64,000 nt of DNA from Mucilaginibacter sp. UR6-1 (lineage in GTDB: Bacteria > Bacteroidota > Bacteroidia > Sphingobacteriales > Sphingobacteriaceae), in contig NZ_JAJIWP010000002.1 of the NCBI RefSeq assembly GCF_020880975.1, positions 434,001 through 498,000 on the forward strand. The letters are read 5' to 3'. The stretch's first letter is position 1; each line of letters begins with the position of its first letter. The notes under the pieces are model-generated. The model saw only the letters and a list, made by a program, of their open reading frames with translations. It had not been told where the DNA came from and did not search any database. The position numbers were made by a program, and so were the translations under genes. This document shows positions 31,052-39,361 of the stretch, piece by piece.

Positions 31052-31867
31052 CTAATATTGTTCCTTCTCGTTCGGGAAATCTGCCGATTTTACGTCGGCC
31101 ACATAGTTTTTAATAGCATCGTTCATTACATCATACAAACTGGCATACTGGCGTAAAAAGCGGGGCTTAAAGCCTTTATTAATGCCCAGCATGTCATGTA
31201 TCACTAATACCTGTCCATCACAATGCTGGCCTGCGCCTATGCCTACGGTAGGTATGCTCAGGCTTTCGGTTACTTCTTTAGCCAGCAACGCCGGTATTTT
31301 TTCAAGCACTATGCCAAAGCAGCCAAGCTCCTGGAGTGTTAACGAATCGTCGCGCAGTTTTTGCGCCTCAGCATCTTCCTTAGCCCTTACCGTGTAGGTG
31401 CCGAATTTGTATATTGATTGCGGCGTAAGGCCCAGGTGGCCCATAACCGGTATGCCGGCGGCTAATATGCGGGTAACTGATTCGGCTATCTCAATGCCGC
31501 CCTCCAGTTTTACGCCGTGCGCGCCCGACTCCTTCATGATGCGTATGGCTGAATTCAGCGCTTCCTTTGAGTTGCCCTGGTATGAGCCAAAAGGCAGGTC
31601 GACAATAACCAAAGCCCGTTTTGCCGCACGCACTACTGATGCCGCATGGTATATCATTTGGTCGAGCGTAATAGGCAGGGTAGTTTCATGGCCCGCCATT
31701 ACGTTCGAGGCCGAATCGCCCACCAGTATAATATCAACCCCGGCATCATCAACTATGGTAGCTAATGAATAATCGTAAGCGGTAAGCATTGATACTTTTT
31801 CGCCCCGCATCTTCATCTCCTGTACGGTGCGGGTGGTTACGCGTTTAATCTCTTTATTAACAGACAT
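31052..31867 (-). CDS. panB: 3-methyl-2-oxobutanoate hydroxymethyltransferase
   Basis: PanB makes ketopantoate for pantothenate and coenzyme A synthesis. The 271-residue protein has the metal and substrate motifs [53 protein letters not shown] and [10 protein letters not shown] start it at the ATG 31865-31867 ([12 protein letters not shown]), because the longer frame beginning at 31909 would start upstream of the -7 element at 31889-31896 and add residues absent from the family. Confidence 0.95.
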   Translation of the reverse strand: MSVNKEIKRVTTRTVQEMKMRGEKVSMLTAYDYSLATIVDDAGVDIILVGDSASNVMAGHETTLPITLDQMIYHAASVVRAAKRALVIVDLPFGSYQGNSKEALNSAIRIMKESGAHGVKLEGGIEIAESVTRILAAGIPVMGHLGLTPQSIYKFGTYTVRAKEDAEAQKLRDDSLTLQELGCFGIVLEKIPALLAKEVTESLSIPTVGIGAGQHCDGQVLVIHDMLGINKGFKPRFLRQYASLYDVMNDAIKNYVADVKSADFPNEKEQY

Positions 31868-31888
31868 GGAATTAGCTGATTTTGATGT

Positions 31889-31896
31889 CAAAGGTA
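31889..31896 (-). promoter_or_regulatory. TAnnTTTG -7 element of panB
   Basis: The minus strand reads TACCTTTG, 22 bases before the chosen panB ATG. It decides the start choice for that gene. Confidence 0.6.
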
Positions 31897-32049
31897 TGGA
31901 ATTGTACATCGCTTTTTAAACAATGAATGTAATGTTAAGGCCTGCAAGTATTTGGCCATAATTTGAGCGCGGTTAATACAGCGTTAACAAGCCATTATTC
32001 AAATATTAAAAAATGCAAAAACATACTTTAAAATTACACTGCTTTGCCC

Positions 32050-32057
32050 TATCTTTG
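32050..32057 (+). promoter_or_regulatory. -7 element of carA
   Basis: TATCTTTG is an exact consensus match, giving a leader of roughly 95 bases before the carA ATG. The leader holds a short open frame (32068-32202) that overlaps the carA start in another frame. Confidence 0.6.
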
Positions 32058-32158
32058 CGGCGTGAAAATGGAAGTGCCTTACTTCATTAATTCTATAAGT
32101 TTTATCGGCGCGTCGCACCAGGCAAACCGGGTTTTTAAATCATTTAATTTATTTTATA

Positions 32159-33259
32159 ATGACCAACTACACCAAACTACCGGCTGTATTATTACTGGCT
32201 GACGGTACAGTTTTTCATGGCAAAGCTGCCGGAAAGATCGGCACCACTACCGGCGAGATCTGTTTTAATACCGGTATGACCGGCTACCAGGAAATTTTTA
32301 CCGATCCTTCTTACTTCGGGCAAATTATGGTGACCACCAATGCCCACATTGGTAACTATGGCATCAGCAACGAGGAAGTTGAATCAGGAAAGATACAGAT
32401 AGCAGGTTTGGTTTGTAAAAACTATAACATTGCCTACAGCCGCAAACAGGCCGATGAGTCTATTCAGGATTATTTTCAGGAGCAGAACATTGTAGGTATA
32501 TCAGATATTGATACCCGCCAGTTGGTGCGCCACATACGCGATAAGGGTGCCATGAACGCCATCATCTCATCAGAGATACTGGACGTTGAGGAGTTGAAAA
32601 GCAAACTGGCAGGTGTACCATCAATGGATGGTCTGGAGCTTTCATCGCAGGTGTCAACCACCGAAACTTATACCTTTGGTAAAGAGGATGCGCCTTACCG
32701 CGTTGCCGTGCTTGACCTGGGTGTGAAAAAGAACATACTGCGCAACTTTGCCGATCGTGATGTTTACGCCAAGGTTTATCCTGCAAAAACCAGCTTTGCC
32801 GAAATGGAAAAGGATTTTGCCCCGACAGGTTACTTTATTTCAAACGGCCCCGGCGATCCATCAGCCATGCCTTACGCGGTTGATACCGTTAAGGAGATAT
32901 TGGCTGCTGATAAACCGATGTTCGGTATATGCCTGGGTCACCAGTTGCTGGCGCTGGCTAATGATATCCCTACTAAAAAAATGTTTAACGGTCACCGCGG
33001 CTTAAACCACCCGGTAAAAAATATCATTAAAGATCATTGCGAGGTTACTTCACAAAACCACGGTTTTGGTGTAGTGCAGGAAGCTGTACGCGCTTCGGAC
33101 AAAGTGGAGATCACGCACGTAAACCTGAACGATCAGTCCATCGAAGGTATCCGTGTGAAGGATAAAAAGGCGTTCTCGGTGCAATATCACCCTGAATCAT
33201 CACCAGGCCCGCATGATTCGCGTTACCTGTTCGATGACTTTATCGACCTGATGAAATAG
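32159..33259 (+). CDS. carA: carbamoyl-phosphate synthase small subunit (glutaminase)
   Basis: CarA hydrolyses glutamine to supply ammonia to CarB for carbamoyl phosphate, used in arginine and pyrimidine synthesis. The 366-residue protein has the N-terminal CPSase domain (LADGTVFHGKAAGKIGTTTG, NTGMTGYQEIFTDPSYFGQI) and a class I glutamine amidotransferase domain with the nucleophile Cys in MFGICLGHQLLAL and the His/Glu of VQYHPESSPGPHDS. carB is not in this window, so the subunit genes are either unlinked or further away. A strong terminator follows. Confidence 0.97.
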   Translation: MTNYTKLPAVLLLADGTVFHGKAAGKIGTTTGEICFNTGMTGYQEIFTDPSYFGQIMVTTNAHIGNYGISNEEVESGKIQIAGLVCKNYNIAYSRKQADESIQDYFQEQNIVGISDIDTRQLVRHIRDKGAMNAIISSEILDVEELKSKLAGVPSMDGLELSSQVSTTETYTFGKEDAPYRVAVLDLGVKKNILRNFADRDVYAKVYPAKTSFAEMEKDFAPTGYFISNGPGDPSAMPYAVDTVKEILAADKPMFGICLGHQLLALANDIPTKKMFNGHRGLNHPVKNIIKDHCEVTSQNHGFGVVQEAVRASDKVEITHVNLNDQSIEGIRVKDKKAFSVQYHPESSPGPHDSRYLFDDFIDLMK

Positions 33260-33281
33260 TATCATCCAAACTGAAATATAC

Positions 33282-33312
33282 AGCGGCCGGTTAATTACCG
33301 GCCGCTTTTTTT
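33282..33312 (+). terminator. rho-independent terminator of carA
   Basis: AGCGGCCGGT (33282-33291) pairs with ACCGGCCGCT (33297-33306) and is followed by TTTTTT. Confidence 0.92.
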
Positions 33313-33456
33313 ATGGCCGATTTTTATGCGGAGGAATTTTCACCGCTAAAAAAACCGTGTTTACCGAGTTGTTACCTTATACTACCCAATAGATGTTTGC
33401 ACGTTATAAATGTTATAGTAGTTTTATATCATCAAATAATTGTAGAGAAAACTAAC

Positions 33457-34350
33457 ATGAGCAATAATATAGAATATAAAAGAGGACCACGTAACGGCAA
33501 GGCTATCGCCGGCGTGATCTTGTTGGTGCTGGGTGTAGGGATGCTCATCCAACAACTAAATATAGTTTTATTTCCGGATTGGCTAATTAGCTGGCCGCTA
33601 TGGTTGTTAATAGCACCGGGCCTGTACATAGGTACCCGCAGTAATTTTCAAAAATCGAGCTGGTTTGTACTGGTGGGTTTGGGTTTAGCCTTTATGGTTA
33701 AAGAAGCGCTTGATAGCTATAGCATAGATGGCGATGGCGTAATTTGGCCCGTAGCGTTTATCGTGTTTGGTATATGGATAATATTGCGCCGCAACAATAA
33801 ACACGATGTTGCCGAGTGGGATAAGTTTAATCGCGGCAGCAAAAAACAACCGGTTGATTTTGGTACGCCGGCATCAACCCCGCCGCCATTTGCGCCCCAA
33901 CCTGTTGCTGATTACCGTGTAAGCCCCGAGCCTGAACAACCCGCCGCTGCAGAACAGCCAAAAACCGAAGCGCCTAATGAGCCCTTCACCATAAAAGGGA
34001 AGGTTTACAGTGATGATATACTGGATGCTACAGCCGTTTTTGGTGGTGTGGACAAGATCGTTTTGTCAAAGGATTTTCGCGGAGGCGAGATCGTAAACAT
34101 ATTTGGCGGCAGTGAGATAGATTTGACCAAGGCGGATATACACGGCCATATAATGATAGAGGTTACCCAGGTTTTTGGTGCAACAAAGCTGATCGTTCCG
34201 CCGCACTGGCATGTAATATCTGATGTGTCGGCCATATTTGCCGGTGTTGATGATAAGCGCATGCGCCATACCACTACCATAACTAATGATAAGGTGCTGA
34301 TAATAAAAGGAGTAAGTATATTTGCCGGCATCGAGATACGCAGCTATTAA
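33457..34350 (+). CDS. LiaF-like membrane protein (DUF5668-type helices plus cell-wall-active response domain)
   Basis: This 297-residue protein has four hydrophobic helices in residues 14-110 (AGVILLVLGVGMLIQQLNIV, WLISWPLWLLIAPGLYIG, SWFVLVGLGLAFMV, IWPVAFIVFGIWIILRR). A Pro-rich linker (about 140-180) leads to a beta-helical LiaF/YvqF-type C-terminal domain (LDATAVFGGVDKIVLSKDFRGGEIVNIFGGSEIDL, ATKLIVPPHWHV). In Firmicutes LiaF modulates the LiaRS envelope-stress system. Here the gene leads a run ending in a LytS-type kinase and a LytTR regulator, so a sensor accessory role is plausible. I start at 33457 because the upstream extension is not membrane-like and overlaps the carA terminator. 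Confidence 0.85.
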   Translation: MSNNIEYKRGPRNGKAIAGVILLVLGVGMLIQQLNIVLFPDWLISWPLWLLIAPGLYIGTRSNFQKSSWFVLVGLGLAFMVKEALDSYSIDGDGVIWPVAFIVFGIWIILRRNNKHDVAEWDKFNRGSKKQPVDFGTPASTPPPFAPQPVADYRVSPEPEQPAAAEQPKTEAPNEPFTIKGKVYSDDILDATAVFGGVDKIVLSKDFRGGEIVNIFGGSEIDLTKADIHGHIMIEVTQVFGATKLIVPPHWHVISDVSAIFAGVDDKRMRHTTTITNDKVLIIKGVSIFAGIEIRSY

Positions 34351-34397
34351 TTATATTAAACTAACCGCACAATTAATATATACTAACTATTACCGAT

Positions 34398-34733
34398 ATG
34401 AACTGGTACGTAACAAAACTTATCTTCAGGATAATTAGCGGCGATGGTAACCATCCCGCTCAGTTTGACGAGCAATTGCGCCTAATTAATGCCGATAATG
34501 AGCAGGCCGCCTTTAAAAAGGCCAGCAGCATTGGTATTGATATACAGGATAGCTTTACCAATGCCCAAAAACAAATGGTACGCTGGCAATTTGTTGATGT
34601 TACCGAGGTAAACCCCATAAACGGACTAAATGACGGTGCCGAGCTGCACTACCAGATACACGAGGCTCCTGATGCCGACCTGTACATTGCCTGGGCTCAC
34701 CATAGATCGGCTTTGCTGGCTATTAATAACTAA
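34398..34733 (+). CDS. DUF4288 domain protein
   Basis: This 111-residue cytoplasmic protein starts MNWYVTKLIFRIISGDGNHPAQFDEQLRLINADNEQAAFKKASSIG, the standard DUF4288 opening. It ends with an aromatic segment (ADLYIAWAHHRSALLAIN). The family is common in Bacteroidota with no known biochemical role. It lies 47 bases after the LiaF-like gene and 19 bases before the kinase gene on the same strand, so it is probably part of the envelope-sensing operon. Confidence 0.85.
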   Translation: MNWYVTKLIFRIISGDGNHPAQFDEQLRLINADNEQAAFKKASSIGIDIQDSFTNAQKQMVRWQFVDVTEVNPINGLNDGAELHYQIHEAPDADLYIAWAHHRSALLAINN

Positions 34734-34752
34734 TTTATAAAGGCGCACCGTT

Positions 34753-35787
34753 TTGGCTATCTCAAAAGCAGAAATATCCCGTGTTTACCTGGCTATTGCC
34801 ATAGGCGGTGTTGCGTGGGCGGCATTGCAAACCTATATTATTCATAGTTTTGGGTTTGACTGGTATATGGCTATTGTTGATGGCGTAGGCAGCTCATTAC
34901 TGCTTAGCGGTGCCTGCTGGTTAATAAACAACAACCTGCGTTACTATCAACCGGGCAGGGGTAGTTATATTAACCTGTTTATTTGGTGCGTGGCGCTGGC
35001 CGCTATATGTGCCGCGGGAGCGCGCTATTTGCTGCCGCTGTTAAAACCCGGCGATGTATATGTGAATTTTTTGCAGCAGTCGCTTATCATCCGCCTGTTC
35101 ACTAACTTTTTGGCTATAGGCTGGATGGCCATGCTGAGTGCCATATGGTTTTCGCAGCTCGATCAAAAGGAAACCGAGAAACGCCGTAACGAGGCCGAAA
35201 GCCTGGCCCGTGATGCGGAGTTGTATAACCTGCGCCAGCAACTCCAGCCGCATTTTTTATTCAACAGCCTTAACTCCATCAACGCGCTGATAGGCTTTAA
35301 GCCCGACCAGGCCAGGATGATGATCCATCAACTGTCTGACTTTTTGCGCGGTACCCTGCGCAAGGACGATCAGCAAAAGATAACCCTGAACGAGGAGCTT
35401 GCACACCTTAACCTCTACCTCGAAATTGAGAAGGTACGCTTTGGCCACCGCCTGCATACCGAGATCAGTTGCGACCGTAACTGCGGCGAAGCTATTATGC
35501 CGGCTATGCTGCTGCAGCCTATTGTAGAGAACGCCATAAAATTTGGTTTGTACGATACTACCGGCCAGGTAACCATCAGCATACGCGGCGAAATGGACAA
35601 TAACTACCTGGTAATGATGGTGCAAAACCCGTACGATCCGCAAACATCGCGCCCTAAGCAGGGTACAGGTTTTGGGCTGCGGGGAGTGCAACGCCGGTTA
35701 TATTTGTTATTTGCCCGTAATGATTTGATGGAAACTCATGCAAATGATAATATATTTACAACCATTATAAAGGTACCACAGGGATGA
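34753..35787 (+). CDS. LytS/YehU-type sensor histidine kinase (TTG start)
   Basis: This 344-residue kinase has four hydrophobic helices in about residues 8-125. A cytoplasmic PF06580-type His kinase domain follows with the phospho-acceptor in LRQQLQPHFLFNSLNSINALI and an HATPase domain (LLQPIVENAIKFG, GTGFGLRGVQRRL). I see no extracellular sensor domain, so the membrane helices or the LiaF-like protein may sense. The only sensible start is TTG at 34753-34755. The end overlaps the response regulator start in ATGA. Confidence 0.92.
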   Translation: MAISKAEISRVYLAIAIGGVAWAALQTYIIHSFGFDWYMAIVDGVGSSLLLSGACWLINNNLRYYQPGRGSYINLFIWCVALAAICAAGARYLLPLLKPGDVYVNFLQQSLIIRLFTNFLAIGWMAMLSAIWFSQLDQKETEKRRNEAESLARDAELYNLRQQLQPHFLFNSLNSINALIGFKPDQARMMIHQLSDFLRGTLRKDDQQKITLNEELAHLNLYLEIEKVRFGHRLHTEISCDRNCGEAIMPAMLLQPIVENAIKFGLYDTTGQVTISIRGEMDNNYLVMMVQNPYDPQTSRPKQGTGFGLRGVQRRLYLLFARNDLMETHANDNIFTTIIKVPQG

Positions 35788-36533
35788 AACGCGCATTAAT
35801 TATTGATGATGAGCCATTGGCACGGATGGTTGTAATGGAGTATTTGCTTGATTTTAAAGATCAGATTGAACTGATACAGGAGTGTGGCGATGGCTTTGAA
35901 GGGTTAAAGGCTATTCAGCAGCACAAGCCCGACCTGATATTTTTGGATGTGCAGATGCCTAAAATAACCGGCTTTGAAATGCTCGAACTGGTTGACCAGC
36001 CGCCATCAGTAATTTTTACCACCGCGTTTGATGAATATGCCATTAAGGCTTTTGAAGCCCACGCTATTGATTATTTGTTAAAGCCTTTTAGTAAGGACCG
36101 CTTTAGCAAGGCTATCGAAAAATATCTGGCGCTATCCGCCGCGGATACCAAACCTGCCGCCAAAACCGAAAAGTTATTGGAGGATGTAGCGCAGGGCCAT
36201 GCGCAGCACGAGCGTATTGTGGTTAAAACCGGCACAAAGGTTAAGATCATCCCGGTGCGTGATATTTTGTACCTGCAGGCTGATGACGATTACGTAAGTA
36301 TTATTACCGCCGAGGGTGCATACCTGAAAAACAAGACCATGAGCTTTTTTGAACAAACGCTTGATGGTTCGCAATTTGTGCGCGTACACCGCTCATACAT
36401 ACTAAGTGTTGCCGAGATAACCCGTATTGACCCATATGAAAAGGATTCGCATCTGGCTATCCTCAAATCGGGCGCCAAGATACCGGTAAGCAAAACCGGT
36501 TATGCTAAGTTAAAGCAGGTATTAGGTATTTAA
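35784..36533 (+). CDS. LytTR-family response regulator
   Basis: This 249-residue regulator has an N-terminal receiver domain (IDDEPLARMVVMEYL, phospho-acceptor Asp in LIFLDVQMPKITGFEM, LKPFSKDRF). Its C-terminal LytTR DNA-binding domain runs from about residue 145 (RIVVKTGTKVKIIPVRDILYLQADDDYVSI, QFVRVHRSYILSVAEITRI). It is co-translated with the LytS-type kinase and closes the operon; a hairpin with a T run overlaps the stop. Targets are unknown, but autoregulation of this operon is likely. Confidence 0.95.
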   Translation: MKRALIIDDEPLARMVVMEYLLDFKDQIELIQECGDGFEGLKAIQQHKPDLIFLDVQMPKITGFEMLELVDQPPSVIFTTAFDEYAIKAFEAHAIDYLLKPFSKDRFSKAIEKYLALSAADTKPAAKTEKLLEDVAQGHAQHERIVVKTGTKVKIIPVRDILYLQADDDYVSIITAEGAYLKNKTMSFFEQTLDGSQFVRVHRSYILSVAEITRIDPYEKDSHLAILKSGAKIPVSKTGYAKLKQVLGI

Positions 36534-36555
36534 AATCATTTCAGTGATTTTTTTA
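36532..36555 (+). terminator. small hairpin terminator of the LytTR operon
   Basis: AAAATCA pairs with TGATTTT and is followed by further T residues. It begins inside the stop codon. Confidence 0.6.
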
Positions 36556-36557
36556 TC

Positions 36558-36642
36558 CTGTCATTCCGAAGCGATAGCGAGAAACTTACACACGTTCATA
36601 ATAAAGCGACAGATTCCTCCTCGTACCTCGTTCGGAATGACA
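36558..36642. repeat. family B imperfect palindromic repeat, copy B2
   Basis: CTGTCATTCCGAAGCGATAG at the left and CGTTCGGAATGACA at the right. The two sub-arms are exchanged relative to copy B1, so it is in the opposite orientation. Confidence 0.88.
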
Positions 36643-36657
36643 ATTGGTGATTGACAA

Positions 36658-36818
36658 AAAGAGCGTAGGGTTGGCAGAAAACCGGGCCGGGTGTATGGCC
36701 TCGTGGGTGGAAGGTTTTTTCTGCCTTGACCTTTGGTTACTTTGTGTCTAATACAAAGTAACTGGCCTCTGCGGCCAAGAGCAGGCTAACGATAGTAAAA
36801 ACATAGCATCTTCATAAA
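36658..36818 (-). repeat. family E dispersed repeat, copy E2
   Basis: The minus strand has ATGAAGATGCTATGTTTTTA, CTGCTCTTGGCCGCAGAGGC, CAAGGCAGAAAAAACC and CGGCCCGGTTTTCTGCC in the order found in E1. An extra self-complementary block (ACTTTGTATTAGACACAAAGT) sits in the middle. It directly follows B2. Confidence 0.8.
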
Positions 36819-36950
36819 AGCACAACCATTTAATAAAAGCAATTACCCTGCTCATGAGCACAAGGATGCACTTTGTTTATCGTTAGTGGTTGTCACTTTT
36901 TTTTATAGCGTATGATTGGTTTGTGATTTTGTATACTGATAGATATTAAT

Positions 36951-36979
36951 TCCCTCCCTGGGGAGGTTAGGTAGGGGTT
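36951..36979. repeat. family C-like hairpin, TCCCTCCCTGGGGAGG variant
   Basis: TCCCTCCCTGGGGAGGTTAG followed by GTAGGGG. It belongs to the same C/T-rich hairpin class. Confidence 0.6.
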
Positions 36980-37012
36980 AGCAACTATTTAGTAATAACG
37001 GGGTAGAGCTAT

Positions 37013-37092
37013 TATTTCGAGCGTCAGCAAGAAATCTGTCTGCATTGAATAGCAAGGCGAAAGATTTCTCCTCGTACCTCGTTCGAAATGAC
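37013..37092. repeat. family B imperfect palindromic repeat, copy B3
   Basis: TATTTCGAGCGTCAGCAAGA at the left and CCTCGTTCGAAATGAC at the right. The stretch 36819-36950 between E2 and the C-like hairpin holds nothing I recognise. Confidence 0.82.
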
Positions 37093-37146
37093 AAAAAAAT
37101 TGAATGGAAAGACAAGCTAATGTTTACCGGGAAATTTAAATAAAAA

Positions 37147-37470
37147 CTATTCTTCTTTAGCTTCCTTGCTCACCATGTAAACATCCTCATTCTCTTTTTT
37201 CATCAGATATTTTTCGCGGGCGAATTTTTCGAGGTGGCGGGGATCTGAATTAAGCTCATCAAGGTCTTTGGTAACCTTGTCGGTTTCGGTTTTATAAAAA
37301 TCACGCTCCTGCTCAAGCTTGTTCAATTGCTGGTGATACTCATATCGCGAAAGCAGATCGTTAGTATCAAAAAATATCATCCACACCACAAAAGCAACCG
37401 TTACCAGGAAGAACTTGTTGCTGAACAAGGCAATAAGACGTTTCATTTTTTCGGGCGCTATAATATTCAT
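37147..37470 (-). CDS. FtsB/DivIC-family septum formation initiator
   Basis: This 107-residue bitopic protein has a transmembrane helix at about 14-31 (FSNKFFLVTVAFVVWMIFF) followed by a coiled coil (YEYHQQLNKLEQERDFYKTETDKVTKDLDEL). The conserved end is HLEKFAREKYLMKKENEDVYMV, the FtsB/DivIC signature. It would act in the periplasm within the FtsQBL divisome complex. No cell-division neighbours are adjacent. I leave the symbol blank because FtsB and DivIC cannot be separated here. Confidence 0.9.
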   Translation of the reverse strand: MNIIAPEKMKRLIALFSNKFFLVTVAFVVWMIFFDTNDLLSRYEYHQQLNKLEQERDFYKTETDKVTKDLDELNSDPRHLEKFAREKYLMKKENEDVYMVSKEAKEE

Positions 37471-37615
37471 CTAAAGCTATCTATATTTTTTGACGGATGC
37501 AAATATCATTATTAACTAATTAACATAGGTATGTGTTTTTAAGTAAATTATGAAAGTGCTGATGGTGAGGAAGTAAATTTAGACTCACCTTCGCAAAAGA
37601 AAAAAAATAATAAAG

Positions 37616-37699
37616 CATCACTGCGAGGTACGAAGCAATCTCTTTTGAGCAAATCAAATACTAATCGCTGTAGAGATTGCTTCGTACCTCGCAATAACG
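37616..37699. repeat. family A palindromic repeat, copy A3
   Basis: CTGCGAGGTACGAAGCAATC and GATTGCTTCGTACCTCGCA are inverted, with outer ends that have diverged (CATCA versus TAACG). Apart from A3 and the C-like element, the gap 37471-37758 shows nothing recognisable. Confidence 0.88.
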
Positions 37700-37725
37700 T
37701 GAATGTTTATTTATGTAAAGTGGTT

Positions 37726-37758
37726 CTCCCCAAGGGAAGATTTAGGAGGGCTGGAGGT
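37726..37758 (-). repeat. family C-like hairpin abutting the helicase stop
   Basis: CTCCCCAAGGGAAGATTTAG followed by GAGGGCTGGAGG. It ends one base before the helicase stop codon at 37759-37761. Confidence 0.65.
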
Positions 37759-39084
37759 TTACCCCCTTTTGTTACCGCCAGGCCTTGCGCCACTCATGCC
37801 GCTGCCGCCACCTTTACCTTTACCGGCACCAACGCGGTTGCTGTTGTTGCGGCGTTTATTGTTGCGCTGCTTCTCGGCTGATGATGGTTTATTATGGTGA
37901 GGCTGTTTTTTCAGATCCTGTAAAATGCGTTGCTCGCGGGTAAGCTGAGCTAAAGGGTAAGGGTGCGAATCGTTAACCGCAACTTTTACGCCGATCAGCT
38001 TTTCAATATCCTTTAAAAAATCTTTTTCTTCCTCATCGCAAAATGAAATGGCCTTGCCGCTTGCACCTGCACGCCCGGTACGGCCAATGCGGTGTACATA
38101 AGTTTCGGGTATGTTGGGCAGTTCATAGTTAATTACAAAGGCAAGCTCATCAATATCAATACCACGGGCGGCAATATCAGTAGCCACCAATACACGGGTG
38201 GTATGCGCCTTAAAGTTGTTAAGGGCACGCTGCCTCGCGTTTTGCGATTTGTTGCCGTGTATAGCTTCGGCAGTAATGCCCACCTTGTTCAGGTCTTTTA
38301 CCACCTTATCGGCACCGTGCTTGGTGCGGGTAAATACCAGCGCGGTTACAATGGTTTTATCCTGTAATACAAAGTTAAGCAGGCTTTTTTTATCGCCTTT
38401 GGCAACAAAGTACATTTCCTGCTGTATGGTTTCGGCGGTTGATGATACCGGAGTTACTTCAACACGTTCGGGTTTGTTCAAAATGCTGTCGGCAAGTTGC
38501 TGTATCTCTTTTGGCATGGTGGCCGAAAAAAACAGCGTTTGCCTTTTGGCAGGCACCTTGGCTATAATCTTCTTAACATCGTGCACAAAGCCCATATCCA
38601 GCATACGGTCGGCCTCGTCTAATATAAGCATCTGTATGTGGTCAAGGTGAATGAAACGCTGGTTCATCAGGTCTAACAAACGGCCGGGCGTGGCCACCAA
38701 TATATCAACGCCTTTTTTAAGCGCGTCAGTTTGCGGGTTTTGCGATACACCGCCGAATATTACCAGGTGTTTAAGGCCGGTATGTTTACCGTATGCGCTA
38801 AGGCTTTCGCCAATTTGTATGGCCAGCTCGCGGGTTGGGGTTAAAATTAGCGCCTTAATGGTTTTTTGCTCGCGGTGCTGCTGGCGTTGCTCATAAAGCA
38901 GTTGCAATGTTGGTATTGAAAAGGCCGCTGTTTTGCCGGTGCCGGTTTGGGCGCAGCCCAGCAAATCCTTTTTTTGTAGTATAATGGGTATTGATTGCGC
39001 TTGTATTGGGGTAGGTTGAGTATAACCCTCGGCTTGTAACGCCTTTAATATAGGGTCAATTAAATTAAGTTGCTGAAATGACAT
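37759..39084 (-). CDS. DEAD-box RNA helicase, RhlE/CshA-like
   Basis: This 441-residue ATP-dependent RNA helicase unwinds RNA duplexes during ribosome assembly or mRNA decay. The motifs are in order: Q motif ([13 protein letters not shown]), [22 protein letters not shown] in [13 protein letters not shown], the ARGIDIDEL region and [10 protein letters not shown]. The C-terminal tail (about 375-441) is basic and Gly/Asn-rich ([20 protein letters not shown]), a typical RNA-binding extension. A -7 element lies about 90 bases upstream, leaving a long leader as in cold-regulated helicase genes. Confidence 0.95.
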   Translation of the reverse strand: MSFQQLNLIDPILKALQAEGYTQPTPIQAQSIPIILQKKDLLGCAQTGTGKTAAFSIPTLQLLYEQRQQHREQKTIKALILTPTRELAIQIGESLSAYGKHTGLKHLVIFGGVSQNPQTDALKKGVDILVATPGRLLDLMNQRFIHLDHIQMLILDEADRMLDMGFVHDVKKIIAKVPAKRQTLFFSATMPKEIQQLADSILNKPERVEVTPVSSTAETIQQEMYFVAKGDKKSLLNFVLQDKTIVTALVFTRTKHGADKVVKDLNKVGITAEAIHGNKSQNARQRALNNFKAHTTRVLVATDIAARGIDIDELAFVINYELPNIPETYVHRIGRTGRAGASGKAISFCDEEEKDFLKDIEKLIGVKVAVNDSHPYPLAQLTREQRILQDLKKQPHHNKPSSAEKQRNNKRRNNSNRVGAGKGKGGGSGMSGARPGGNKRG

Positions 39085-39173
39085 GTATTATAAATTATTT
39101 GCTGGCTGTGTGCTTCATCTGAGCCATTGTTGAGGCGATACGCCTGTAAGCGAGCGGGTAGTTAAATTTTATA

Positions 39174-39181
39174 CAAAGATA
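39174..39181 (-). promoter_or_regulatory. TAnnTTTG -7 element of the helicase gene
   Basis: The minus strand reads TATCTTTG, 89 bases upstream of the ATG. The rest of the 39085-39361 gap shows nothing I can name. Confidence 0.5.
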
Positions 39182-39361
39182 CAATTAATTATTCAACAAC
39201 GCATTGGCGCTTTATCGGCATAAAATTGCTATATTTCTTTTCTGTAAGCTGTAACGTATTTTTTATTTCAGCGTCTATTAAATACGCGCAAGCTTTTGCG
39301 CAAAGCCCTGCTGTTTTTAATTATATCGATATATTTATATTCTAATTAATTAACTGTTTAT

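Noticed and set aside
31868-31909. Upstream panB start at 31909
   Set aside because: The exact -7 promoter element lies between that codon and the standard PanB start, so it would not be in the transcript.
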